From Roridomyces roridus (lineage: Eukaryota; Basidiomycota; Agaricomycetes; Agaricales; Mycenaceae), in assembly GCA_029378245.1 (NCBI GenBank), contig JARKIF010000055.1, positions 217,368 to 281,367 on the forward strand: a stretch of 64,000 bases of DNA, read 5' to 3'. The notes below the pieces were generated by a model that did no database searches, was not told the origin of the DNA, and worked only from the letters and a program-made list of their open reading frames with translations. Position 1 is the stretch's first letter. The number at the start of each line of letters is the position of its first letter. Shown piece after piece: positions 45,470 to 57,032 of this stretch. Made by a program: the position numbers and the translations under genes.

Positions 45470-45975
45470 TGGAGGATTCCTCCAGAGCAATATATGGAGG
45501 ATGCTCCACGGTAAGGTCATTGGTACTCTAGCATTCTACCACTAATCACTCTCATCCTGTTTGCAGTGCAGCTAATTCCCAATCAACTGCCACCTTCACC
45601 CACATTCCAGCGTCGGACTATGATCAGCTCTCTGAGTCCAACTTCAGTGACTCCCAAGAAACCATCCAGCCAACCATTGAATATGACATTGGATCAAGTC
45701 GTTATAACTCGACAGCCTGCCAATTGTCTGGACTACCGGGTCCGTCAGGGACTCATGAGCAAAATTTCAATTTTGTCAATGGTCACCGGTATGGAGCTTG
45801 TACTACTTACCGTCCTATTGTGCTAACCAATTTGCATCCTGTGTGCAGCGTAGATGATTCCCGCTCAACTATTACCTCCCCCCACATTGACGCTGTCAGT
45901 CCAGAGGATGATCAACTCTCGGAGGCCGGCTCCAGCGACTCCCAAGAGACCGTCCGCCCAACCAAATACAACTAG
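45470..45975 (+). CDS. Small hypothetical frame with an internal duplication
   Basis: Two blocks, about 45534-45690 and 45826-45975, are diverged copies of one sequence. Each starts with an intron-like end (CATCCTGTTTGCAG and CATCCTGTGTGCAG) followed by acidic Ser-rich coding DNA that ends in DSQETIQPT or DSQETVRPT. The repeat of both intron end and exon suggests an exon duplicated in tandem. No family is recognised, and a start codon could not be fixed. Confidence 0.3.
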
Positions 45976-47068
45976 TGTGGCGGGTTAGGATCGGAGTCTT
46001 TGATTTACTTCAATGTGGAATAAACACTTCTCGATCTAGAGGTGGACTTGCTCCTCACTGCGCTGAGTCCAATTCGATCTAACTGGGAGATGCCACCGGA
46101 ATCAATCGACCGCTCTGGGGTGAATTCCGTCGAGTTAACACCGCTGCACAGCCACCGAGAAATATGCGTCCAGCTTACTTTACGATCAAACGGTTTCGTA
46201 GAGCAAGGGGACGCATAATTTTATGGCTCAACAAGACAGGAAACTGCCCAATTTGAATACTGGGGACGACATCTAAGAACATTTCAAAGCCTTCTCTCGG
46301 AATAGATCAGTGAAAAGTGAAGATTTTTGAAACAGTACTCTACCCAGGTTAACGACACTCACCAGGACCTCAGCAAGGTTCCAAGAATTCCCAAGAGCAC
46401 AAGGAGCCTGCTCATTGCTTGAGGATGAATCGAGTCTGAGAGTGATCATGAGCGATGATTGATCCGTTGATTCCTCTTTGCTCTCGACCACCACCGTCAT
46501 CTTCTCTGAGATACTCTTGTGCCCCGGCCTGTCTTCTTCAGCAGGGCCTTTATAATGTCTCGGAATGGCCTTGTTTTTGAGGGACCAGGTGTCCCAGTTG
46601 GGCTTGCCAGCAGATTCCTCAAATTTGGCCGGAACTAAATGAATCGCCACTCGAATTGCTTCATCCGAGACACCCCCACCACCGTTTCGACGCCCACAAA
46701 ACGCTCCCATCATTCGATACCGGCCCCGGAGTCATCCGCCCCCGCCGCCGCGGTCCATGTCCGCCACATCACACAATAAAGGTATGCTTTCTCCAAATTG
46801 CTCGTATCTCCACTGTTTCTTACTCAAATTCCTTCATCCAAGACACCACCACCACCCTCTCGACCCCCAGAACACGCTCTCGTCAACTCGACATTGAGGG
46901 ACATGGGATGCGGCAGGGCATCATCCAGGCAGCAGGCGTTCATATTTGGAGCATCGGATCGAGGAGTGTGACCAACTTGGATGCGGGGGTAAGCGAGTCC
47001 GCCTCGATATCCCAGAGCCGCGATACATAGCAGTTATGTGTCTTGATGCACCCGCTCATATTGGCAGA
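45976..47068. other. No supported gene
   Basis: A 146-codon minus frame (46273-46713) and a 124-codon plus frame (46656-47030) overlap and show no known motif. Two diverged copies of a CTTCATCCRAGACACC-led segment lie about 175 bp apart, near 46651 and 46826. Confidence 0.3.
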
Positions 47069-47227
47069 TGTTCACGTCGAATACAAGATGGGGGAAAAGT
47101 ATGTCTATTCAGAAAACCTACGAGCCCTTATATACTACTCTACTGACTAAAAAATACTGCGGGATACTGCGGCTTACTGAGCTGCTGACGGATTGCCCGT
47201 TCATGTCCGATGGGGCAACTCCCAACA
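47069..47227 (-). repeat. 3' LTR of a Ty1/copia element
   Basis: On the minus strand the segment starts TGTTGGGAGTTGCC immediately after the purine tract TTGAGGGGGAG (47228-47238) and ends CGTGAACA. It contains a TATA-like GTATATAAGGG. The outer end is chosen by the TGTT...AACA symmetry and could be off by some bases. Confidence 0.6.
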
Positions 47228-47234
47228 CTCCCCC

Positions 47235-48122
47235 TCAAGCCGGCAGCAGTCCCATGCTTGTGCATAACTCCTCATGCTTTGGGCGGGGTAGAGCCTTTGT
47301 TAGAATATCTGCCACCATCTGACTTGTGGCACAGTGCTGCACATTAATTACCCCGTCGTCGATACATTCGCGAATGAAATGATTTTCGATGCGAAAATGT
47401 TTCGAACGCGCGTGGTGTTGAGGATCATGAGCAATGGCTATGGCTGCCTGATTGTCCGAATAGATCAAGGTGGAATCCTCGTGCGGAAAATCAAATGGGA
47501 GTGTACCGAATAGATACCTGAACCAGATTGCATGGCGGGTTGCTGCAGTGAGTGCTGAATATTCAGCTTCCGCGGTGCTGAGTGCGACGGTGGGTTGCTT
47601 CTTTGAATGCCATGCAATAGGGCCACCGGAAAGTAGATAGATGTAGCCTGAAACCGATTTGCTGTCGTCGGGATTGGAGGCGAAGTCGGCGTCGCTGTAC
47701 GCGCCATAGTCGTTAAAAACAGAGTTGGAATCGGACCGAAGTTCCGAGCCCCCGAAAATGATCCGTCGATTACGTGTACCTTTCAGGTACCGATACACTC
47801 TCTTCATCGCTGTCCAGTGCGCCGGGCTGGGGTTGCTGGTGTACGCGCTGATGCGTGCAACGGCATATGCGACGTCCGGGCGGCTAACCGACGCGAGCCA
47901 GATCAGCGAGCCAATATACTCGGCGAAGCTGTGGCCTCGCTCGTCGGTGACCTTTCCCTCCCCCGGATTCTTCTCCAAGATGACATTCGGGTCCATGGAC
48001 GTGGCGACTGGCGACATCCCTTGGTAGCCGTACCGGCTCAACACTCCGTCAACGTAGTGCTCCTGCGAGATCTGGATGGCCTTGGAAGCACGGTCACCTT
48101 TGGGACCTATATATCCCTTCAA
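47235..48122 (-). pseudogene. Ty1/copia polyprotein, 3' end (reverse transcriptase tail and RNase H)
   Basis: The 295-codon frame covers the end of the reverse transcriptase (SRYGYQGMSPVATSMDPNV, SFAEYIGSLIWLASVSRPDV) and a full RNase H domain. RNase H acidic residues are visible in YSDADFAS, STAEAEYSAL and YSDNQAAIAI, with the usual ADILTKALPRPKHEEL near the end. Gag, protease, integrase and most of the reverse transcriptase are missing. The break falls at about 48110-48122, exactly at the hairpin of the repeat that follows. The retained part has no internal stop. Confidence 0.88.
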
Positions 48123-48720
48123 ATTAGAAGGGACGGCTGGGGGGGGTGTCCCTTCTAATTTGAAGGGATATAGCGATTTCTCCCTAGATGCAATAAAGGG
48201 CGCAATAAATGTTGCAATAAAGTCGCAGATTACTATATAGAACTCACCAAGTACAAGTAGGTAGCATTTCGTTGCAATAAAGTCGTGCCGGGTGATCAGC
48301 GATCATGATTTTACCCAAAAAGGAAGTCCAAGAAAAATTGAGTCAATTCAAGGCTACAAGACACATACATCGTAAGTCCAAGAAACTACTGTGCAGTACT
48401 ACTCGCTATCACTAGCGGGAGGGACCACCTCTGGGACCTATATATGCCCTCTAATAGGAGAGGACATTCCATGGCGGTGTCCATTCTAATTGGAGGGGAT
48501 AGAGGCCGGTTCCCTATGGCGCGATAAAGAGCGCGACAAATGCTGCAATAAAGTCGCGATATACCAGTATGGACTTACCAAGTACAAGTCCCATGTAGTA
48601 GAGTCGCAATAAAGTCGGGCCGACTGATCCCGCATCATGATCTTAGCTCAAAAAGGAAGTCCAAGAAAAAGGCAGTCAATTCAAGTCACTATATAGTACA
48701 AACACGTTACTAAGGCCAAG
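48105..48720. repeat. Two diverged tandem copies of a hairpin-headed repeat
   Basis: Copy 1 (about 48105-48420) and copy 2 (about 48430-48720) both start GGGACCTATATAT. In copy 1 a perfect 25-bp inverted repeat (48110-48134 and 48148-48172) follows; copy 2 has an imperfect version. Both continue with several GCAATAAAGTCG units and a shared AAAAAGGAAGTCCAAGAAAA. They lie downstream of the gene at 48749-51324, whose transcript runs toward them. Confidence 0.75.
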
Positions 48721-48748
48721 GAAGCAGTATATACAGTAGATGTAGCAT

Positions 48749-51324
48749 TCAGTCTTCCTCCACCTCCGGCAAGACAACGTCGCATGCACGAACACCGGGA
48801 GGGCCGACCCTCTTCCCCCGAGTCGCATTAGGCGCCCCATTCCAAGCAGCCCTCGGCCGCGGCAGCTCCACGACAAGCTTGGCCTTCTTGGCGACGGGCT
48901 GCTCGTCCTCATCCTGGGAGTCGTCCCGCGCATGCTTGTTGACCCTCTTCTTCGTCTTTTTCACCGCCTGCTCCCCAGGTTCCTTGGCGGTGCGGCGGCG
49001 CTTGGCGGGAGGACCTCGCTTCGTCGACACCACCTGCTCCTCGCCCTCGTCGTCGTCATCACTCCTGTCATCGCTGCCACCCTCGCTCCCGCCCATGAGC
49101 TCACGCATCTGCCTCTCATGCTTCCCCCGCTCCTCGATCATCCGTCTAGCATGCTCATCCACAGCAGCTCCGTTGGGTACATACTTTCCGTTTTTGAAGA
49201 TGTACTTGGAGGGTGCCTCCGTCGGGACGAAGGGCTTGGGAGTTGCCTTGGACTTGGCAGACGGTTTGGCAGGCGGCTTGGACCTGGGAGCGGCGGGCGT
49301 GGGAGTCGTTTTGGTGGTGGACTTGGAGGCGGCAGCCTTGGTAGACTTGGAGGCAGCGGCCTTGGTCGTTTTGGTGGTGGACTTGGAGGCAGTGGCGTTG
49401 GTGGACTTGGAGGCAGCGGCCTTGGTCGTTTTGGTGGGTTTGGTGGCAGCAGCCTTGGTGGACTTGGACTTGGCCGGTGCCTTCTTGCGTCGAGCGGTGT
49501 TGTCGTCCGAGTAATCCCCGTCGTAATCTACGAACGGCCGATCCTCATTGTCGCTGGGCTCTCCGTCGTCGTCACCCTCGCCACCGCTGACCTGCACCCC
49601 ATCCTCCGCGTCGCTCTCGAGCTCTCTACCCTGCGTCCGATGTGTCGCTCCAAGGTCATCCCGGACCTTGCGTTTCTTCCCCGCCGTCGCCAAGCCCTTG
49701 CTAATCAGCTTGTTGAAACGCCGCTCCTCGTCCTCCTCGTCCTCCTCCGTCCTAAGCTTCTTCCACTTCATCGATCCGTCCTTCAGCGCCTTGTAGATGC
49801 GGCGGACATCACCCGTGACGCTCTGCTTGGAAAGGCGCTTCCAAGGGACGCCACTGGGCCACCCGACGAGTGCGACGTGCTTCGCTTGCACGATGGACTT
49901 GACATAGTTCTCGAAATTCATGGCAACATTTGGTTTGCCGGTGACTTGGACTGGGAGCTCGATAAGTATCCAGTAGCAAAGGCGGCTGGTAAAATGACTT
50001 ACCCAACCCGGACTTGATCATGGCAGCGCTGACGATGCGCATCTTCTCGACAGAAGGCGCGGTGATGGCCCCTGGAAATGGTCAATACATGAACAAGACG
50101 AAACAAACGAGCAGCTTACCTTCAACCCGTTGAATCTGCCACAGCTCCAACATTGCGTTGATAACCTCCGGCTCGCGGTTGAGCATCTCCGAGCAAAACC
50201 CCAGTGCCCCGCCGGAGTGGATGGCGAGCGGTGCCGTGATGTCGCTGAAGTTGCCGCGAGTAAAAAAGGCAAATCCCACGATCCCTGTGCGCCGGTACAG
50301 GCCCGCAACCTGCGTTGGCAATTTAGAAACGAGGGATGAAGTAAAGACGAGAAAAAAACTCACCAGCTCGGAGATGACAGCCAATGTACGCTGCGCGTCG
50401 ATTGCAGCAGCGACGTTGTCACCCCGCACCCCCGTCCGCTTTACCAGCCGCTGCGCCTCCAACTTGGTGATCATCTCCTCGAGGTGATCGGGGTCAACGT
50501 CGGTGAGGAGCGAAGGGTCCTTCTTGATCATTTGCTTGATCTCGGTCATATTGAAACGGTCCCCCAGCATTAGCCCTGGAAATGATCAATACAAGAAGAA
50601 AGGCATGAGGAGACGACTTACCCTCGTTTGCGATCTCCATCACGCAGGCAACCTTGGCGTTGTAGACGCTCAGATTGCGCTTGGTCTTGATACCAGCACC
50701 GTTGTACACCCGCCGACGAAGCTCTTTGAGCGCGATATTGTGCTTGGCAGCGACAGCAGGGAGTGCATCATCAAGGGCCTGTCGAAGGTCCCTGATATCG
50801 TCGGCGAGGTCTTGCGCCTTGTTAACGCGCATCTGCCGGCGTAGACGCGTCATCTGCGCGCCGTTCTTCTCCTTGGGCTTACGGTACCGCGCACGAGCAG
50901 TGATGATCGGGAGATGAGGGTTGCGGCGGGCATGGGTATTACCCGGCAAGGCAGGCGGCTCTGGACCCATGTCGACCTCGGGGACGACGGGGTGGACAGC
51001 AGGCGGAGGGAAGGCAGGCGGCTCCGGACCCATGTCGACCTCGGGGACGACGGGGTGGACAGCAGGCGGAGGGATGGCAGGCTCGTTGGGTGTGGGCACG
51101 ATGGGCGGCGTAGTGCCAGCAAGAGGGTCTGGCTTTTGCATGAGGACATTGTTGGTAAGACTCGAGTGGGTGACGATGAGAGGGGTGAGGACAACAAGAG
51201 GGTCAGGCTCGCGCATCAAGACGTCCTTGTTAAGGCTCGAGTTGGGGATGAGAGGCGGGGTGATGATGGGAAGAGGGTCAGGCTCGCGCATGAGGATGTC
51301 CTGCGAGTCGGGGACGACTGACAT
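48749..51324 (-). CDS. Large nuclear-looking protein of an uncharacterised basidiomycete family, five exons
   Basis: About 780 residues. The N-terminus has three units of about 29 residues based on DVLMREPDPL, then a duplicated PAVHPVVPEVDMGPEPP. The centre has MTRLRRQMRVNKAQDLADDI, IALKELRRRVYNGAGIKTKR and VYRRTGIVGFAFF-like GLYRRTGIVGFAFFTRG. The last exon begins MNFENYVKSIVQAKHVALVG, a block I know as the C-terminal domain of a very large mushroom multigene family. It ends in Lys/Ala/Ser/Thr repeats (STKAAASKSTKAA) like a histone H1 tail, and a basic RRRTAKEP stretch. Introns near 50577-50621, 50308-50361, 50073-50117 and 49930-50002 are short. DNA or chromatin binding is a reasonable inference from the basic tail. 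It is first of four same-strand genes. Confidence 0.6.
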
Positions 51325-52155
51325 TTTGAGTAGAGTAACTGGATAAAGAAGCGGTAGCGGCTGCTGGACGACGACGTCAGCCACGGCGACGAAAGAGAGA
51401 GAGAGGGAATACTTGCCAGAGAGGTGGACCAAAGAGGGCTACAGACGAACCACCGGGCTGACCACCATAAACAATCGAGGGTACTTGTACACCAACAAAA
51501 CACGTCCGTCACGCTGCACGTAAGAGCCGACAACGAGTCCAAGAAGCTTCCCTAGCGCTGGTCAGGACTATATTGCAACTTAATCGCAATACGTACCTCA
51601 CAACGCCCGGAAAGCCAAAGTCCTATGCCGAATAAGCTGAGCCACTGTCTTTCTGTGAGTCTGGTGCTTGAGAAAAGGGGAAGAGAGGGCTCACCACCCA
51701 TAGTTTGGAATGCAGTCGATTGGAGGGAGAGGACAGTGTACGGGGCGTTGGGATGCAAGCTGGAGACTCTCGCTGCGCCCTCGGAAACGTCGACTGACGT
51801 GTACACGTCACTGTGGCGCCCTCCGCCCTTGCCGCACGCTTGTCGAGGCCATGCTCGTTTGAGGTAGTAGAGCGGCTTGTCGAAATGGCCGTTGGGTCGA
51901 GGCTGCGGAGCATGACTGCTCAGGTGGAAACGGGACCATTCGAGGAGGAAGAAAGAGGAAGCTGATCACATCAGTCATATTATTCCCAATTGGGACAACA
52001 TTTTCATTCGCTGTTTACAGGAAGACAATCTATGTACAGTAGCTAATATACATTTTTTTTCGACAGTGCGACATGTAGCAAACAATCAAACCAAGAAAAA
52101 TGGGACTCGTTCCCCGCACAACACACCACAGAACCAAGAAAAACCCGCCCGCCCC
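51325..52155. other. No supported gene
   Basis: An intergenic stretch upstream of the gene at 48749-51324. Frames of up to 96 codons on both strands have no motif. GCAATACGTACCT near 51582 matches part of the inverted repeats at 18513 and 33540. Confidence 0.4.
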
Positions 52156-53449
52156 TCAGACACTGCCGCCGTCGACGTGAGTCCAGAACGTGAACTCGAG
52201 CAGTTTGTCGTGGTGGTTGTGGGCTACGACGGTGGGCTTCAGAATGCCTCGGCGCGAGGCAGCCAAGATAGCCTGACTCTGGTATTCAAAAAGTCGACCA
52301 CGCACACCGGCGACGGCGTAGAGGAGGGGAGCGTTGGGGCGTGGGGCACTGTGGAGGTCCAAACGCGACTGCAGCACTGCGAGTTCACCCTCGGAAGGGT
52401 CGGCGTCCCCAAGGAGGAGCCTGATGTCGTCAAAACCAACGGCGGGGACAACGGAAGGGAGTGCAGCAGGGCTGGAAGCAGGAGCTACCACCGTTGATTG
52501 CGACAGCGATGCAAACAGCTCCGGGGACACGTCAGGCATCGACGAGATGTTGGAGAATGACGAGGAGGAGGAGCCAGACGACGTGCGCGAGTGCGAACGG
52601 GAGGACATCGCCGACAGCTGCGAGGAGATGTCCGTGGAAAGCTGCTTGCGCTCACGCGAACGAGGGCTGGGGGATATCTCGGCCAGGTGCAAGGAGATGG
52701 CGGTGCGGATTCGAGAGCGACGGCTGGGACTGGGGGACGACATTGTCGAGAGCATGGAGGAGAGCTCCTTCATGTCCTGCCCATCATACTCCAACTTCAG
52801 CCCAGCCGACTGAACGGCAGCGGCGTAACGCTGCTCGTACCCAGCACCAAGCTCAGCGTAGCGTTGGTCGTAGCCACGCTCATCGTCAGAGACATTGGGG
52901 AGGTCGACAAGGGATGGGCATGGAGAGGAGGGCGCCTCGTGGCAAGTCGTGTCGTACGAGGCTCCCACAGCGATGATGGCAGGAGGAGGCGCTGGGATAA
53001 TGGGAGCAGGCGGCACTGGGATGCTTGCTCCAGGGATGGGGGAGGAAGCGAAGAAACCGTCGGGCAGCGTTGGCGTGGGGCACTGGTGAATATGGTATTT
53101 CAAGCAGAGGTCAATCCAGACGATCTTGGCACCTTTCGGGCCAGCCCAGCCTTTGCAGGAGCGCATTTGTGCATCAGGAAAGCCGTCCGTTTGCTGGCGA
53201 GCCAATTCACTGCAAAAATGTTAATGAGATGAAGAAAAATTGACAAAAGAGGACGCACACGCTCGTATAGACCCCAATGTGTTCTCCAATGGCCACGGGG
53301 TAGAGGTTGTCGCGGTGGGGGTCATATTCATTGGATGTGTAGAATCGCGGGGTGCAGACGGGTCTGGAGGGCACGGCACCGTTGAAGAAGATATTATGGG
53401 CCTCAGCGCCGAGTAACATGGTGGTGAGTGAGGAGTAGGGAATAGACAA
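52156..53449 (-). CDS. Protein with an N-terminal RNase H1-N/viroplasmin-like segment and a Ser-rich tail
   Basis: Two exons are joined by an intron at about 53218-53262. The N-terminal part, NLYPVAIGEHIGVYTS followed by LARQQTDGFPDAQMRSCKGW, resembles the small RNase H1 N-terminal fold (a 'value, GIYTSWxExxxQVxGFxxA' pattern), which is greatly expanded in basidiomycetes. The match is by eye and moderate. Pro-rich, Tyr-repeat (YDQRYAELGAGYEQRYA) and Ser/Arg-rich segments follow, ending with a conserved-looking RLFEYQSQAILAASRRG and FTFWTHVDGG. If the fold is right it would bind RNA-DNA hybrid or double-stranded RNA. No RNase H catalytic domain is present. Confidence 0.5.
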
Positions 53450-53617
53450 AGGAGGAGGGTTGAGCTGAGTTTATATTAGACGTGCGCCACGGTTTCCAGA
53501 ATTGTTTACGTACCCACCAGCGAGGCGGCTTCATTTCAAGGGACGTATTTCGCGTCCTTGCAGGCAGTGGCTGGCTAGAAGGCTCTGGAAGGGAAGTTTA
53601 TTGCAGAAATGTACTCA

Positions 53618-54427
53618 TTAATCAGCCCAAAAATATTCGCCATTGTCAACGCCACCCTGATCGTCATCCGCCGCGTGCCCGACGAGGACAGCATCCAAGT
53701 GCGCCATCTCCTGCGCCCATTCCAGTTCTCCCAGATCACTTAACAGGCGTACCTCCTTCCTCCGTCTGTAATGCTCCAGCTTGCATTGCTCCAGGTCCTC
53801 CTCCACATCCTCCTCTTCATCGTCCAGCGCCGCAAGCTCAGCCATCCCCTGCTGCCATTCCAATCTCTCCAGATCGGCCAAGCGATGCCTCTCCTTTATC
53901 CGCCTATACCGCTCCAGCTTCGCCCCAGACAACCGGCTCTCAACAGAGATCTCGAGTTTGTCCCCATCATTGACGGAGAGAGATGGAGCGGCGTCGTCAG
54001 GGTTGTTGTCGGCATGGACATACGGTGGGGGCTCGTCGGGGTGTCGTCTCTGCCATGTTTGTAGCCAGGCATCGTAGCCAATTTTGTCAATAGATTTCCT
54101 AGAAAACGAATGAGACGGCGTGCAGATATGCAGAGCTAGCAGACGCACCGACAGCGCCGTATCATCTCCTTGTGAGCCAGCCCAGCACGATTGGTCTCCC
54201 TGTATCCCACAGCGTATTGATTTGCTTGGATTTTGGCGGCAGCATGAGAGGCGGGGTTGTTCTTGCACTTGGCGCGTCGTTGGCCCGCATAAGATCGACC
54301 TTGAGCAAGAACGTCGTCCCGATGGCTTGGAAGAGTTCAGCGAGGCGAGAAGAATCAGAGTGAGAACTAACCGCTGCCTATATGCAGCTTGGCGTTGCGC
54401 TCCAGACAGTCGGCCATTGGACGACAT
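53618..54427 (-). CDS. Basic, coiled-coil-rich hypothetical protein
   Basis: It starts MSSNGRLSGAQRQAAYRQR; a donor GTTAGT follows at about 54371. After an unresolved junction comes NPASHAAAKIQANQYAVGYR then TNRAGLAHKEMIRRCR, and across an intron of about 50 nt (about 54102-54152) KSIDKIGYDAWLQTWQRRHP. The C-terminal half is Glu/Leu/Arg-rich with two related blocks, LERYRRIKERHRLADLERLE and LEHYRRRKEVRLLSDLGELE, a duplicated helical unit. The basic AAYRQR/GYRETNR style recalls a widespread basidiomycete family of unknown role. It lies 170 bp downstream of the start of the preceding gene and 460 bp from the dioxygenase stop. Confidence 0.45.
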   Translation of the reverse strand: MSSNGRLSGAQRQAAYRQRLVLTLILLASLNSSKPSGRRSCSRSILCGPTTRQVQEQPRLSCCRQNPSKSIRCGIQGDQSCWAGSQGDDTALSVRLLALHICTPSHSFSRKSIDKIGYDAWLQTWQRRHPDEPPPYVHADNNPDDAAPSLSVNDGDKLEISVESRLSGAKLERYRRIKERHRLADLERLEWQQGMAELAALDDEEEDVEEDLEQCKLEHYRRRKEVRLLSDLGELEWAQEMAHLDAVLVGHAADDDQGGVDNGEYFWAD

Positions 54428-54886
54428 TGGAGGGCAGAATTGGCCAGTAGTGAAGCTCAGAAGGCCGTGAGTGGGGTTGGGAGGGGATGGCACAGATAAA
54501 AGCAGAGTTGGTGGCCCGATGGGGCGGTTGTGAGGAAGGGAGGATGATGAGGGTGGTGGTCTGGAGTAAGATATGACACTTGATCTAGCGGCGATTCCTG
54601 CCCAGGTGCATTCTCGACCACAAAGTCCTCAGTTAATTCCCAGAAAATTTAATTCTCTTCAGAATTCTATCAAGACATGGCTTGAGGCAGCACCAGTGGA
54701 AAGTGAGGTTTGTGAGGAGATGGAGAAAAAGAATCCGTGGCGATCGGACCGTGGTAGGTGAGTAACGCGCGTGGTAGGTGAGTAACAAGTCTCGTATCAG
54801 TGCTCGTCAAATCTTCGTCAAGCCTTGACCAGAGGTGTAGATGCAGGAGAATGTATTGGAGAGGTTAAGAAAACATGTTGTGTAGT

Positions 54887-56702
54887 CTACTGAGTAGCGT
54901 AAAGCGATTCGAGCTCGTCTAAGGTCGTGAAAAAGGAGAGTCCATCCTCCCACCGAGTGCCTGCCGCCTTATCTCTCTCCGCCTTCTGCTCTGGCGACGC
55001 GCGCTGGAGAAACTCTTCGTCCGTCATATTACCATTTGCCACCCAACGAAAGAGCGATCCCGAGGTGAACTGGGTGAAGGAGTGGCGCTTTTCGCCAGGC
55101 TGGATGGGGGTGTTGGAATGGGTGATAATGGAGGAAGGAATGAAGATGGTCGAGCCGGGAGGGAAACGTATGATGAGCCGTAGCTCCCAGAGTATGATGT
55201 GGCCGCCTAGATCGGGGTCATAGTCGCCGAGCGCTGTCACAGGGCACCAACCCGCCGCCAAGTTCCCAAAATCCCTGTGCGGACGAGTCACTGCACGCCC
55301 AAAGTTCCAGGTGCACGCTGCGTACACCCCACCCTCGAAATTCCACCTCATCTTCTTCCAGGCCAGAAGATCGTCCTTGCACTGTTGATAACGAGCGAGT
55401 AGTCGATGGGCGTATATGGACATTAATACTGCGATGGTGTCAACAAAGTCTACGTCAAGGTAAGGGACGGTACTTACGCATTGTAAATCCCACAATTCGG
55501 CCAAACCAACGGTGGCTCATAAGCTCGTCAGTGACCTGAGTGTTGGCGGGGTTGGTGTGAAGTTCGCCAGGCTCCTACAGGACCGTGATGAGCAGAAGGA
55601 AAGAGACAGCAGGGAAACACGTACCGTCTGACCAGTGCCAAAGGATGGCCCGCGCGTCAAAGCCGCATATTCCTCCTGCGCCCTGCGGTGTTGGTACTCC
55701 CGGGCAGAAAGGCGAATGCGCTCCTCGCGCAGCTCCATCTCGTGAGCAGCGCCATCCATAGCCACCTTCCACCCCTCGATATCCCGGGGTTGACCACCCA
55801 GGAGCGCGATAATTCGTCTTTTCGAGTCAACGATGGGAATAGTAATCCTGGAACGAGGATGAGCGGAGGTGGCTGCGGAGATGAGAAGGAGGACTAACCA
55901 ACCAAGCCAGGGAACGTATCGGAAGCCCCGTTTGCCCACCAACGCGTCAACCTGCTCTTGCGTGTACATGGCAGGCCCCATCCCCGTGTCACCGAGGGTG
56001 AGCTCGCTCAGCTCGTCCTCGTACTCCCATGCACGAACGTCCTGACCTTTCCGCACTCCAATCCACCCAGGCTTGGAGTGAGGGAGGTCATCGGCGTCGA
56101 CGTTGACATGTATGGCGGATGACGTGGCCTCGTTCGCTCGTTTGAGATGGATGTGCTTGAGCTTCGGGTTGGTGGTGGACGCGGGGTTGAGGCGACGTTG
56201 GAAGTCGCGTTTGACCTTGGACTTGAGCTTGTGGTGGACTTTTGCTGACTGCAATGGCTTTTGGAGTCGATCACGGTAGTGGGGGGTGGAAGTGGATGCA
56301 GCTTGGCGAGCTTGAGCGCGCTTGAATGTGAATTTGGTCTTGCGATGGTCGGCAGCAGATACACCAGACGCGATGGGAGGTGAGACGGGGGTGGGGATGG
56401 GAATGGAGGCCTCGGGGTCAGCCACTGGCACAGCGTCAATATGTGGCCAGAAATGGAAAGATCAGCCACGCACCGGTCAAAGTCAGAGACAAAAGGGCAG
56501 GGACGATGATATCCTCCGGCTCGTCAAAGTTCCCGCTCGTCTGCTGCTCCTCAAGACACACCCTCAGCTGTTCCTCCGCGTCAAAGTAGACGGCAGGCTC
56601 AATGGCAAGACCCAGGGCGAGGTCAAACGGGGAGTACTCCTTGTTGGAGCGAAGACGACGCCTTGGCAATTGGAGGAAGCCTGTGGCTGAAGGAGTCAGC
56701 AT
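54887..56702 (-). CDS. TET/JBP-family 2-oxoglutarate/Fe(II) dioxygenase, intact-looking, five exons
   Basis: The final exon has the whole catalytic core: HRD iron ligands in RPHRDFGN (55271-55279), GWCPVTALGDYDPDLGGHI, FPPGSTIFIPSSII, distal His in THSNTPI (55118-55120) and the 2-oxoglutarate Arg in EKRHSFTQF (55085-55087). Enzymes of this family oxidise 5-methylcytosine or thymine in DNA. Upstream, exon 3 has ITIPIVDSKRRIIALLGGQP, usual before the core in fungal members. Exons 1-2 add a basic Lys/Arg-rich N-terminus (HHKLKSKVKRDFQRRL) suited to the nucleus. Junctions near 56473, 55910, 55622 and 55480 are in phase and no stop was met. The start at 56702 follows a good acceptor, so a tiny first exon at 56824-56826 is possible. 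It is divergent from the KDZ transposase about 330 bp away. Confidence 0.85.
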
Positions 56703-57032
56703 CTGGAAGAAAAGCGGAGGGAGAAAGGGAAATGCAGCGCCAAGTTCCACAAGGGAGCTCTTTGCAGCCTGCGCCGGGTTCCAAGGTCGGATCCCCTTGC
56801 ATGACAGAAGGAAATGTACTTACCATTCATGTGAATGGGGCCCGAGTCCAGTCAGTGAGGGAGAGGGAAAGGAAGGGAGGACGTGAGGACAAAGAGACGG
56901 GATTTCCGTAAGTGACGAGATTTCCGTAAGTCTATTGCTCCCGTGTCCTGTACGTGACTTTGTTGATCATGTTCCCGTGTCTGCTCCCGTGCCTGGATCT
57001 CGACTTGGCTATTTTCTCCTCACTTCCTGTCC
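56703..57032. promoter_or_regulatory. Divergent intergenic region between the dioxygenase and KDZ genes
   Basis: About 330 bp lie between the two divergent starts. The minus strand has ATG|GTAAGT at 56824, a possible micro-exon of the dioxygenase. A duplicated segment ATTTCCGTAAGT occurs at about 56908 and 56926. No clear TATA box was found. Confidence 0.35.

Noticed and set aside
48879..50017. Long plus-strand frames opposite the gene at 48749-51324
   Set aside because: They mirror the Lys/Ala-repeat tail of the minus-strand gene (Gly/Leu/Val-rich shadow) and cross its introns.
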